DNA of 5,993 nt from an uncultured Candidatus Melainabacteria bacterium (GCA_946622835.1 CAMOQI010000069.1:1-5993); one strand, 5' to 3'. Positions 1 to 5,150 are shown, counted from the stretch's first letter. A program made the numbers and translations. Notes: generated by a model not told the origin, from the letters alone.

Positions 1-1066
1 CATCTCTGTCATGATGTACACCGCACTGTGGACAATCCCATGCTCTGACAGCAAGACTTTTAGTTTCCTTGTTCACATAGCCACAACAAGAACAAGTCTG
101 ACTGCTTGCAAAGAATTTGTCCACCTTTACAAGTTTTTTACCCTGTTCTTCCAGTTTGTACTTCAAAAAGGATACAAACATTCCCCAACCGTTATCTGAA
201 ACGAATTTACCGAAATTCAAAGCCTGTGACATTGCTTTCATGTCAAGGTCTTCTATACACACGCAATCATAAGCATTGGTTATCTGTCTTGACTGTTTGT
301 GCAGAAAGTCCTTGCGCTGATTCGCGACCTTCTCATGCAGCTTGGCAACCTTGATACGCTGTTTATCACGGTTCTTTGAGCCTTTCTGCATGAGCGATAG
401 TTTCCTTTGCTCTCTTTTTAACTTCTTTTCGGCTTGTCTGTAGTATCTTGGGTAAGCAGGTTCGTCACCGTTACTGTCCTTGTACAGTTCGTGCATGGAG
501 AAATCCAATCCCAAAAAGTTATGTGGCTCTGTTTCCTGTACTTGATTTTCATACTCAAACAAAACACTTGCATAATACTTTCCGCTTGGTGTCTGACTTA
601 TCGTTACCGATTTCAAGCTGTAACAACTTGGTATAGACCTATGCTGTTTCAATCTAACCTGTCCTGCTTTAGGCAATTTCAAATATCCATCGGATATAGC
701 TATATTGCCATTGATGCATACAGTTGAATAGCTGTTCTTGTTAAGCTTTTTAGATTTAAATTTCGGGAATCCCACTTTCGGCTGTTTGAAAAAGTTTTGA
801 AACGCTGTATCAAGATGACGAAGCGATTGCTGTAATGACACGCTGTCTACTTCCTTCAAGAATGCGTATTCTTCCATTTTCTTCAATTCAGCCATTTCTT
901 TTGCACAAGCATTATATGTTACAGTCGTCTTATCTTCCTCATACTGTTTGATTTTTCTGTCAAGCCAGTGATTATACACCATCCTAACGCAGCCGAAGGT
1001 CTTGGCAAACAAAACCTTCTGTTCCACATTGGGGTATATTCTGAACTTATATGCTTTGTTCGCCAC
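1..1066 (-). CDS. tnpB: TnpB, IS605/OrfB-type RNA-guided nuclease (3' end cut by window)
   Basis: TnpB is an omega-RNA-guided DNA nuclease with a RuvC fold, the ancestor group of Cas12; it cuts donor sites and so helps the element persist. 355 codons are open with no stop or frameshift. RuvC-I is GLDFSMHELY with Asp188, RuvC-II is CIEDLD with Glu272, and RuvC-III is HHDRD with Asp355 at the very edge. This spacing is close to the D191/E278/D361 triad of ISDra2 TnpB. A zinc ribbon lies between the last two blocks (C325-x2-C328 and C345-x2-C348). The N-terminus ANKAYKFRIYPN is typical of the family. I chose the GTG at 1066 because AAAGGA lies about 10 nt upstream. An alternative GTG at 1075 would overlap the tnpA stop by 4 nt (GTGA) but leaves almost no space after the Shine-Dalgarno site. 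The nuclease looks intact as far as it is visible. Confidence 0.93.
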   Translation of the reverse strand, partial: MANKAYKFRIYPNVEQKVLFAKTFGCVRMVYNHWLDRKIKQYEEDKTTVTYNACAKEMAELKKMEEYAFLKEVDSVSLQQSLRHLDTAFQNFFKQPKVGFPKFKSKKLNKNSYSTVCINGNIAISDGYLKLPKAGQVRLKQHRSIPSCYSLKSVTISQTPSGKYYASVLFEYENQVQETEPHNFLGLDFSMHELYKDSNGDEPAYPRYYRQAEKKLKREQRKLSLMQKGSKNRDKQRIKVAKLHEKVANQRKDFLHKQSRQITNAYDCVCIEDLDMKAMSQALNFGKFVSDNGWGMFVSFLKYKLEEQGKKLVKVDKFFASSQTCSCCGYVNKETKSLAVRAWDCPQCGVHHDRD

Positions 1067-1360
1067 ATCATTCACTTCCTTTTTCTGTCTTTTTGTCCTT
1101 GACCTTCTATATATTTCTTTATCACTTCTATCGGCGCACCACCTGTTGTCAGCAAGCAAAAGCTCTGACTCCAAAAACATTCTTTCCATAGTTTCTGCCT
1201 TATTTGCGGAAACTCCTTTTTCAAAAGTCTGCTGCTTGCACTCTTGTAGGCATTTATGAACTTACTTATTTCCGTGTTAGGGTGTGCCTTGAAAAGTATA
1301 TGTACATGGTCTTTGTCATGATTCCATTCTTCAAGAGTTATGTTGTAATATTGAATAATG
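1..1360 (-). mobile_element. IS200/IS605-family element, partial (tnpA 5' end and left end lost; right end beyond window)
   Basis: Two genes in the same direction, a Y1-transposase tnpA remnant followed by tnpB, define an IS200/IS605-family element. Members normally have subterminal hairpins at both ends and insert as single-stranded DNA without target duplication. Here the tnpA side ends abruptly at about 1345-1360, immediately after the stop codon of the rep gene, and I see no left-end hairpin there. The tnpB side runs off the window, so the right end and the omega-RNA region that normally overlaps the 3' end of tnpB are not visible. The element is probably unable to move by itself unless a related TnpA acts in trans. 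Confidence 0.8.
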
Positions 1361-1395
1361 CACTGTTCAGTACGAAGCAGGCTGAAACGTATCAC
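1072..1395 (-). pseudogene. tnpA: 5'-truncated TnpA, Y1 HUH transposase of IS200/IS605
   Basis: TnpA enzymes (about 130-155 residues) cut and join single-stranded DNA ends with an HUH metal site and one catalytic tyrosine. The open frame here gives 107 residues from a GTG at 1395, but family-like sequence starts only near YNITLEEWNHDKDHVHI. The HUH pair (HVH) is present, as are the block KFINAYKSASSRLLKKEFPQ and the C-terminal VIKKYIEGQ with the expected catalytic Tyr. What is missing is the usual N-terminal strand (the Y-H-x-V-x-x-x-KYR region), roughly 35-40 residues. The bases that would encode it are instead the 3' end of rep in another frame, so the residues before about YYNIT are not transposase. 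The TGA stop at 1074-1072 abuts tnpB. The protein is probably inactive; the catalytic half is otherwise well preserved, so the deletion may be recent. Confidence 0.85.
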
Positions 1396-2536
1396 GTTCG
1401 AGCATTCCGAGAAAATACTTGAACCGGTCTGTTATGGGCTTTTGCCCTTTTCTTTTTTTTCCGGAGGCTTCTGCATTGAGTGCAGCATACTTTTCGTGCA
1501 GATAATTCTGTCTGCCCCAGGTCAGATCATCGGTATTGTAATCTTTCGGGATATCGATCCTTTGCAAGACTGCGAATATCTGCTCCATTTGTGCCTTATC
1601 AAACTCATATTCGCAGCCCTCGGCAAGGATAGCGAGCTGTTCCGAACCGTAGATCGGTATCAACTCCCTGGGATCTTCCACGGCTCCGGCAAAAGGAAAA
1701 GGAGTTGAACCATAGGCACCGAGCAGAGATGTTTGTCCGACAAATTCACCGTTGCCGCCTATTGAATCAAGTGCGGATTGTTCGGTTTCCGTCTGTTGTT
1801 CGAGGAACTTATTAAGAGACAATGGGTCTTTGTATCCTGCGTTCTTTTCGATATGGAAAATGACGGAAAGCCACTTTCCGCCTTTGCCTGTCTTGCCGCG
1901 CTCATAGGTAAAGCATATATCCGTGTTTTCTTTCAGTGCCTGTTGGCAGCTGTCAAGGACTTTTTTCTTGAAATTATCCCAACGATCTGTGTATTCGTTT
2001 GCATCTATTCCGAGCAGTTCCCGAAGCTCAATAACAGTCAGCTCACGTTTGCCTATCCACTCATACTGTTTCAGTATCTCATACATACGCACCTGATTCG
2101 GACTTTTAAGGCGCAGAGCGTTCCACAGTTCATACTTGAAGTAACGATTCTTGAAATCGAACATAAGAGGAAGCGCCCTGTCATGAGCGTCTATCTCAAC
2201 GTACCAATTGTCGTTGGCATCTTTATCGACCGTACATTCCTTGAAAAGCTGAAATGATGTATAACCGCCGCTGTCCGTAGGGATTTTTACGATTTTTGTC
2301 AACAAACTGTCGGTACACGCTTTAAGCCGATTGATATTTAACCGCCCAAAGTCCATGATACGCTGAAAATCCGACAGAGGAAAACGGACAGCTCTTGTTG
2401 AAATATCCAAAGGATTGATTTTTGACAAGTATATGCTGAAAAAGCGAAGCTCCTGTAAAGTCATATTGTTGCTTCTCAGCTCATTCAGAATGTTCCGCTT
2501 TTCTATTATTGCTTTGTCATATAATTCAGACATCAT
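1367..2536 (-). CDS. rep: Rep_3-family (RepB/RepA-type) plasmid replication initiator
   Basis: Initiators of this family bind iterons as monomers to open the origin and often repress their own promoter as dimers. The 389 residues show two winged-helix domains. WH1 is at about 5-125, with the typical entry KRNILNELRSNNMTLQELRF and LSKINP. WH2 is at about 135-232, with LKSPNQVRMYEILKQYEW, ELRELLGI and a TDICFTYE strand ending in IFHIEK. A Ser/Gly-rich linker leads to a C-terminal segment (about 310-380) with QMEQIFAVLQRI and DRFKYFLGMLE, as seen in Firmicute members. I start at ATG 2536 (or the adjacent ATG 2533) because GAGGTGAT lies just upstream and the promoter start point falls near 2545; the open frame continues to 2635 but that part is promoter DNA. 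The last residues, TFQPASY, adjoin the truncated tnpA and may not be the native C-terminus. Confidence 0.93.
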   Translation of the reverse strand: MMSELYDKAIIEKRNILNELRSNNMTLQELRFFSIYLSKINPLDISTRAVRFPLSDFQRIMDFGRLNINRLKACTDSLLTKIVKIPTDSGGYTSFQLFKECTVDKDANDNWYVEIDAHDRALPLMFDFKNRYFKYELWNALRLKSPNQVRMYEILKQYEWIGKRELTVIELRELLGIDANEYTDRWDNFKKKVLDSCQQALKENTDICFTYERGKTGKGGKWLSVIFHIEKNAGYKDPLSLNKFLEQQTETEQSALDSIGGNGEFVGQTSLLGAYGSTPFPFAGAVEDPRELIPIYGSEQLAILAEGCEYEFDKAQMEQIFAVLQRIDIPKDYNTDDLTWGRQNYLHEKYAALNAEASGKKRKGQKPITDRFKYFLGMLERDTFQPASY

Positions 2537-2551
2537 AATCACCTCAATATA

Positions 2552-2580
2552 AGTATAACACATTTTCACTACCTTGTCAA
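2552..2580 (-). promoter_or_regulatory. rep promoter A (proximal), sigma-A type
   Basis: On the minus strand, TTGACA (2580-2575), a 17-nt spacer and TATACT (2557-2552) form a near-consensus promoter with an extended -10 (TGTTATACT). The start point would be near 2545, so the mRNA would begin almost at the GAGGTGAT ribosome binding site, leaving a leader of only about 10 nt. This promoter fixes the translation start at 2536/2533. Confidence 0.88.
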
Positions 2581-2594
2581 CAATTGGTAGGAAA
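2565..2594. promoter_or_regulatory. Inverted repeat over the -35 box: predicted Rep operator
   Basis: TTCACTACC (2565-2573) and GGTAGGAAA (2586-2594) are inverted copies, 8 of 9 positions matching, with TTGTCAACAA between them. The arms resemble the GTAGGGAA half of the iterons. In Rep_3 replicons such as pPS10 and pSC101, a dimer of the initiator represses its own promoter at an inverted repeat that shares sequence with the iterons. Similar arms occur at promoter B (2653-2661/2674-2682) and promoter C (2736-2744/2757-2765). Confidence 0.62.
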
Positions 2595-2596
2595 TT

Positions 2597-2618
2597 GTGC
2601 AATGCAAAGTACGTAATT
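2597..2618. repeat. Iteron A (22 bp)
   Basis: Begins GTGCAATGCAAAGTACGTAA. It differs from the tandem iterons by a few bases (AATGC for AACGC, TACGT for TAGGG). It lies exactly 88 bp, or four iteron lengths, from iteron B. Confidence 0.85.
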
Positions 2619-2639
2619 AAGCCCCGACACATCAATATA

Positions 2640-2668
2640 AGTATAACGCGCTTTCACTACCTTGTTAA
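2640..2668 (-). promoter_or_regulatory. rep promoter B, second copy
   Basis: Minus-strand TTAACA (2668-2663), 17 nt, then TATACT (2645-2640). It repeats the layout of promoter A 88 bp further upstream, with one change in the -35 box. That change makes the central TTGTTAACAA a perfect palindrome. Transcripts from it would cross iteron A before reaching rep. Confidence 0.72.
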
Positions 2669-2684
2669 CAACTGGTAAGGGATT

Positions 2685-2706
2685 GCGCAATGCAAAGTAC
2701 GTAATT
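2685..2706. repeat. Iteron B (22 bp)
   Basis: Begins GCGCAATGCAAAGTACGTAA, one base different from iteron A. Confidence 0.85.
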
Positions 2707-2722
2707 AACCCCCGACATCATA

Positions 2723-2751
2723 AGTATAACACATTTTCACTACTTTGTCAA
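2723..2751 (-). promoter_or_regulatory. rep promoter C, third copy
   Basis: Minus-strand TTGACA (2751-2746), 17 nt, then TATACT (2728-2723). It is identical in both boxes to promoter A and lies 83 bp upstream of copy B. Transcripts would cross iterons B and A. Confidence 0.75.
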
Positions 2752-2765
2752 CAACTAGTAGTGGG

Positions 2766-2831
2766 GTGCAACGCAAAGTAGGGAATTGTGCAACGCAAAG
2801 TAGGGAATTGTGCAACGCAAAGTAGGGAATT
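2766..2831. repeat. Three perfect tandem 22-bp iterons
   Basis: The 22-bp unit beginning GTGCAACGCAAAGTAGGGAA is repeated without change at 2766-2787, 2788-2809 and 2810-2831. A 22-bp period is about two helical turns, so bound Rep monomers would line up on one face of the DNA, as in known iteron origins. Confidence 0.95.
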
Positions 2832-2845
2832 AAGCCCCCGACACC

Positions 2846-2895
2846 TTATTATATAAAAATAATATTAAATCATGTGTTAAATCAATCTATCAATC
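2846..2895. other. AT-rich stretch next to the iterons, candidate unwinding element
   Basis: From TTATTATATAAAAATAATAT to ATCAATCAA almost only A and T occur, immediately beyond the iteron array on the side away from rep. Such AT-rich DNA is where iteron origins usually melt. The function is inferred from position and composition only. Confidence 0.55.
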
Positions 2896-2896
2896 A

Positions 2897-2925
2897 ACGC
2901 GCGCGCGTGCGCGTGTGCGCGCGTA
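2897..2925. repeat. 29-bp alternating purine-pyrimidine tract, mostly CG/TG (Z-DNA-prone)
   Basis: Every step alternates purine and pyrimidine from A2897 to A2925, mainly CpG with three TpG steps, and the tract is nearly self-complementary. Sequences of this kind flip to Z-DNA or extrude cruciforms under negative supercoiling. It sits between the AT-rich stretch and a small hairpin. Confidence 0.85.
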
Positions 2926-2927
2926 AT

Positions 2928-2947
2928 AAAGCACCATAGGTGCTTTT
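2928..2947. terminator. Short perfect hairpin, weak bidirectional terminator candidate
   Basis: AAAGCACC, loop ATA, GGTGCTTT gives an 8-bp stem with only TTTT following on the plus strand. A 9-bp inverted repeat (ATCTATCAA 2885-2893 and TTGATAGAT 2946-2954) encloses both this hairpin and the alternating tract. It may insulate the origin from the lipoprotein gene. Confidence 0.45.
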
Positions 2948-3008
2948 GATAGATAGATCTGCAAAGAATAAGAAAAGATCCTGTCGGACATGAGAAGCTC
3001 ACGGACAA

Positions 3009-3061
3009 TTTACGCATGAACCGTAAACAAAGCTACACTTTTCCCGAGAGAGTGTAGCTTT
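3009..3061. other. Two adjacent hairpins upstream of the lipoprotein promoter
   Basis: TTTACG (3009-3014) pairs with CGTAAA (3022-3027). Directly after it, AAAGCTACACT (3029-3039) pairs with AGTGTAGCTTT (3051-3061), an 11-bp perfect stem with an 11-nt loop. Neither is followed by a good T-run on either strand, so ordinary termination would be weak. Together with 2955-3008, where I see only a CGGACA direct repeat (2985, 3002), they fill the gap between origin and lipoprotein gene. Confidence 0.5.
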
Positions 3062-3088
3062 CACTACATTTCCGGAGAAAGTTGAATA

Positions 3089-3117
3089 TTGAAACGCTTC
3101 CGATAGTGTGATATCAT
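3089..3117 (+). promoter_or_regulatory. Promoter of the lipoprotein gene
   Basis: TTGAAA (3089-3094), 17 nt, TATCAT (3112-3117) with an extended -10 (TGATATCAT). The start point would be near 3124, leaving a leader of about 65 nt that is A-rich and has no obvious structure. GGAGG (3176-3180) lies 8 nt before the ATG. Confidence 0.72.
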
Positions 3118-3188
3118 AGAATCATCGAAAGGAACACAACGATAAAAACAAATAAAAGAAAAATTTACAATATTTGGAGGAAACAAAA

Positions 3189-4427
3189 ATGAAAAACATG
3201 AACAAAGGCGTAATGATCGGAACACTGGCAGCAGCACTCGCAGCGGTAACTCTCGCCGGCTGCGGAAAGACAGTAGAACAGGCAGCAAATACCGCTCCCG
3301 CAAGAATAGAAGCAGCAGTTACCACTTCCGCAGAGGCAGCTAAGCCCGCAGAAGTAACGACCAAAGAGACAACCGAAAAGACTGCTAAGGCGAAAGATAC
3401 AAAAAAATCCAAGAACACCAAGAAATCCAAGAAGAATTCTAAGAAAAACACCAAGGCAGCCGAACCGGCAGTAGCTGCAAAGCCCGCCGAAACTATGGCT
3501 CCCGTGAACCAGACTGTTGCTCCTGTGATTCAGGTAACGGCTCCCGCACCCGAGACACAGACCGCACAGGCTCCCGCAGCCCCTGTTGCAGAAGTTCAGA
3601 AGCCCGTTGTCACCGAGGACGTTTACCCCGTATGGGTAGACGGTGATGCTTATGCAGGCACCTACTATGAGCAGAGCGCAGGCCGCGGGATCATGGAAGT
3701 TACCCGCAACAGCGACGGCACATATTCCGTTGAGGTCAGCTGGCCTTCCAGCGCCAACGAGACAAACTACTGGAACTTCACAGGTTCGTTCAGCGGAAAG
3801 GGCGATCTGAACTACACCAACTGCCGCAAGACCACAGCGGCTGTGAACTCCGACGGCAGCTACACATACGATTCTTGCGGTCTTATGACCCCCTACACCG
3901 TTTATTCCGCAGGTTCCGGCTCGATCAAGTTCGATGATCACGGCATCACATGGAACGATGATATGGGCGATATACTCCCCGGTACAAGATTCGTAAACTA
4001 TAAGCCCGCAGCAGTTAATGCCGAGACCACCTGCAACACCAAGGCTGACGAGGTAGGCACCGCAGGTTCTAACTACTATGCAAACGAAAGCGGCTTTGTG
4101 ACCGGCAGTTTCTATGATGCCAATGGTTCAAAGGCAACACTTCAGATATCCGAGTCCAATGTGCTCGACGGCGCATACAGCGTAATCGTTAACTGTCCTG
4201 TTTCTCTCGGAGAATACAAGAGCTACGGTCTCTTCTGCGATTTCAAAGCAGGCAGCACCATGCTTACATACGACAACGGTGCAACGAGCCGTCAGGTATT
4301 TGACGAGAACAACAACATGATCGAGAATTCTATAACTGACGGCGGACACTTCGGCACTCTGAAGCAGAACGGTGATCTCATCGAGTGGAGCGACAGCGAT
4401 GGCAGCTACTATGTTTTCACTCGCTGA
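3189..4427 (+). CDS. Secreted lipoprotein with lysine-rich tether and two related C-terminal domains, function unknown
   Basis: I do not recognise a named family. The 412-residue product starts with a lipoprotein signal peptide: MKNMNK, a hydrophobic stretch, then the lipobox LAGC with Cys25 as lipidation site, so it should be anchored on the outer face of the membrane. Residues 26-58 are Ala/Thr-rich, 59-89 are a lysine cluster (KKSKNTKKSKKNSKKNTK), and 90-145 are an Ala/Pro/Val linker; together they probably form a disordered tether across the cell wall. Two beta-rich domains follow, at about 153-275 and 300-412. They begin alike (AGTYYEQSAGRGIMEV and TGSFYDANGSKATLQI), which suggests duplication. 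The ATG at 3189 is fixed by GGAGG and the signal peptide; an in-frame TTG at 3174 is part of the ribosome binding site. It is a single-gene unit with its own promoter and terminator. Its codons look richer in G and C than the right-hand replication gene. Confidence 0.88.
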   Translation: MKNMNKGVMIGTLAAALAAVTLAGCGKTVEQAANTAPARIEAAVTTSAEAAKPAEVTTKETTEKTAKAKDTKKSKNTKKSKKNSKKNTKAAEPAVAAKPAETMAPVNQTVAPVIQVTAPAPETQTAQAPAAPVAEVQKPVVTEDVYPVWVDGDAYAGTYYEQSAGRGIMEVTRNSDGTYSVEVSWPSSANETNYWNFTGSFSGKGDLNYTNCRKTTAAVNSDGSYTYDSCGLMTPYTVYSAGSGSIKFDDHGITWNDDMGDILPGTRFVNYKPAAVNAETTCNTKADEVGTAGSNYYANESGFVTGSFYDANGSKATLQISESNVLDGAYSVIVNCPVSLGEYKSYGLFCDFKAGSTMLTYDNGATSRQVFDENNNMIENSITDGGHFGTLKQNGDLIEWSDSDGSYYVFTR

Positions 4428-4480
4428 TGGATCCTGCATAACAAAAGATCTCTAAGCCTTCATATATTGTAATTTTTTTC

Positions 4481-4530
4481 CAAAACCCGAGCCGATCATA
4501 AAAGACCGGCTCGGGTTTTGGCGTTGTTTC
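4481..4530 (+). terminator. Strong intrinsic terminator of the lipoprotein gene
   Basis: CAAAACCCGAGCCG (4481-4494) and CGGCTCGGGTTTTG (4507-4520) form a perfect 14-bp stem with a 12-nt loop. The U-tract is the TTTT at the end of the stem and the T-rich GCGTTGTTTC that follows. It lies 54 bp after the stop codon. The T7 tract before the stem (4473-4479) is on the wrong side for either strand. Confidence 0.88.
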
Positions 4531-4547
4531 TCTAAGAACCTGTCTTC

Positions 4548-4600
4548 AGGTGAGTATTTGTCAAGTGAGTTCTCACTTTTGAGGAACGATGTTCTCACCT
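4548..4600. other. Nested inverted repeats built from GTGAG/CTCAC
   Basis: AGGTGAG (4548-4554) pairs with CTCACCT (4594-4600). Inside it, AAGTGAG (4563-4569) pairs with CTCACTT (4572-4578). The nested design suggests a folded RNA or a multi-copy binding site. No function can be assigned. Confidence 0.4.
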
Positions 4601-4609
4601 TTAGCGCCA

Positions 4610-4656
4610 AAAAAGCCCGAAAAACCGCGTAAATACAGGCTTTTTGATTGATTTTA
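4610..4656 (+). terminator. Terminator-like hairpin with T-rich tail
   Basis: AAAAAGCC (4610-4617) pairs with GGCTTTTT (4638-4645) across a 20-nt loop, followed by GATTGATTTTAC. It is weaker than the terminator at 4481. It would end any RNA reading through that terminator. Confidence 0.4.
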
Positions 4657-4723
4657 CTCAGCTAAAGCAAAACGGAGAAAAAAAGAAAATGTTGAAAGAT
4701 TTTACTTAGCTAAAGTGAGACGG
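4650..4723. repeat. Two 26-bp direct repeats, GATTTTACT(C/T)AGCTAAAG type
   Basis: Copies lie at 4650-4675 and 4698-4723, offset by 48 bp. They share 22 of 26 positions and all four differences are transitions. The core around AGCT is partly palindromic; TTAGCTAA in copy 2 is a perfect 8-bp palindrome. They could be protein-binding sites or ends of a small repeat element. Confidence 0.6.
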
Positions 4724-4735
4724 TTCGATCTTTTG

Positions 4736-4771
4736 TAGGGCTTCGCCCTAAAGTTTGTAAATTTCGCGAAA
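4736..4771. other. Small hairpin followed by a TTTCGCGAAA palindrome
   Basis: TAGGGC, TTC, GCCCTA (4736-4750) is a compact hairpin of the kind often found in dispersed intergenic repeats. It is followed by the perfect 10-bp palindrome TTTCGCGAAA (4762-4771). It has no T-run on either side. Confidence 0.4.
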
Positions 4772-4932
4772 CATCGATTTAGTGTAATGCATTATGTAAT
4801 TGCTTTGTGAATGTTGCACAAAATAATGTGATTTTTTATGTTGCTTAAAACCATGTAATTTTTAGATATTACATCAACGTTAAAATTGTAAATTCTTTAT
4901 TGATTATTAATGATATTTTTTATATAATAAAG
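4772..4932. other. AT-rich non-coding stretch
   Basis: Very AT-rich DNA with no credible gene on either strand. I see repeated ATGTAATT-like words (near 4793 and 4853) and long A/T runs toward 4930. It could be an upstream activating region for the promoter at 4933 or a second easily melted region. Nothing more specific can be supported. Confidence 0.5.
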
Positions 4933-4966
4933 TTGTCCGCTTTTTTGCGCCGAGATATGATATAAT
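4933..4966 (+). promoter_or_regulatory. Promoter candidate for the structured leader and small ORF
   Basis: TTGTCC (4933-4938), 17 nt, TATGAT (4956-4961). The -10 box overlaps TATAAT (4961-4966). A start point would fall near 4968-4973, just before the G/C-rich structured segment. Confidence 0.5.
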
Positions 4967-4979
4967 ATTTGCAAACAAG

Positions 4980-5047
4980 GCGGCACGATCTGACAACCGA
5001 CAGCCTGCACAGCTCATCGGCGGCAGGAGCCGCGTAAAATATCGGTT
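4980..5047 (+). other. Nested stem-loops in a probable RNA leader
   Basis: GCGGC (4980-4984) pairs with GCCGC (5029-5033), enclosing CCTGC (5004-5008) with GCAGG (5023-5027). As an alternative, AACCGA (4995-5000) pairs with TCGGTT (5042-5047). The GC-rich block stands out from the AT-rich DNA around it, which suggests a folded RNA. I do not recognise a known riboswitch or RNA family. AGCCGC here (5028-5033) could also pair with the 5' arm of the terminator at 5306. Confidence 0.42.
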
Positions 5048-5057
5048 AAGGATAAAT

Positions 5058-5117
5058 ATGTACTCTCCCGAATGCAAATTTGCAGTTGAGTGCAAAACAC
5101 TTGACAAAGTAACATAG
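5058..5117 (+). CDS. Possible 19-residue small ORF (leader peptide candidate)
   Basis: ATG at 5058 is preceded by TAAGGA with 5 nt spacing and opens a frame for MYSPECKFAVECKTLDKVT ending in TAG. No hydrophobic segment is present, so it is not a typical membrane toxin. The two Cys residues lie in similar contexts (PECKFA, VECKTL). The -35 box of the sense promoter at 5101 lies inside the frame, so translation and that promoter may affect one another. An ORF this short can occur by chance. The fair ribosome binding site and upstream promoter are the only support, and I do not recognise the peptide. Confidence 0.3.
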   Translation: MYSPECKFAVECKTLDKVT

Positions 5118-5129
5118 ACATTGTAAAAT
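5101..5129 (+). promoter_or_regulatory. Sense promoter for the right-hand replication gene
   Basis: TTGACA (5101-5106), 17 nt, TAAAAT (5124-5129) is close to consensus. The start point would be at about 5134-5137, giving a leader of about 220 nt before the ATG at 5359. That leader spans the whole region covered by the antisense RNA and the attenuator. Confidence 0.78.
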
Positions 5130-5133
5130 AATA

Positions 5134-5141
5134 ATAAGCCG
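5134..5141 (+). promoter_or_regulatory. Possible antiterminator (pre-emptor) segment at the 5' end of the leader
   Basis: ATAAGCCG repeats the 3' arm of the terminator (5320-5327) and can therefore pair with its 5' arm CGGCTTAT (5308-5315). If the RNA begins at 5136, six pairs remain possible. This would compete with terminator formation. It is an inference from complementarity. Confidence 0.4.
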
Positions 5142-5150
5142 AACAGGCAG

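Larger units (their letters stand above)
2544..2843. other. Iteron-type replication origin (oriV) with triplicated promoter-operator-iteron module
   Basis: Three related units start at about 2544, 2632 and 2720. Each has a leftward promoter, an inverted repeat over the -35 box, one or more iterons and a closing motif (AATTAAGCCCCGACAC or a close variant). The third unit carries three iterons in tandem. Its position directly upstream of a Rep_3 gene and beside an AT-rich stretch is the standard layout for iteron plasmids. I found no convincing match to a full DnaA box by eye. Confidence 0.85.

Noticed and set aside
11..727. Plus-strand open frames in the first kilobase
   Set aside because: They are shadows of the uninterrupted minus-strand tnpB frame, which carries all family motifs.
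2537..2635. Upstream extension of the rep reading frame to an ATG at 2635
   Set aside because: It runs through promoter A, the operator and iteron A, and lacks a ribosome binding site. The ATG pair at 2536/2533 has GAGGTGAT just upstream and matches the family N-terminus.
2766..2831. Tandem repeats as a CRISPR array
   Set aside because: The repeats are head to tail with no spacers and lie directly upstream of a Rep_3 gene, so they are iterons.
3165..3941. Long minus-strand open frame opposite the lipoprotein gene
   Set aside because: It is a Cys/Gly-rich shadow of the Ala- and Thr-rich plus-strand codons, without promoter or ribosome binding site support.
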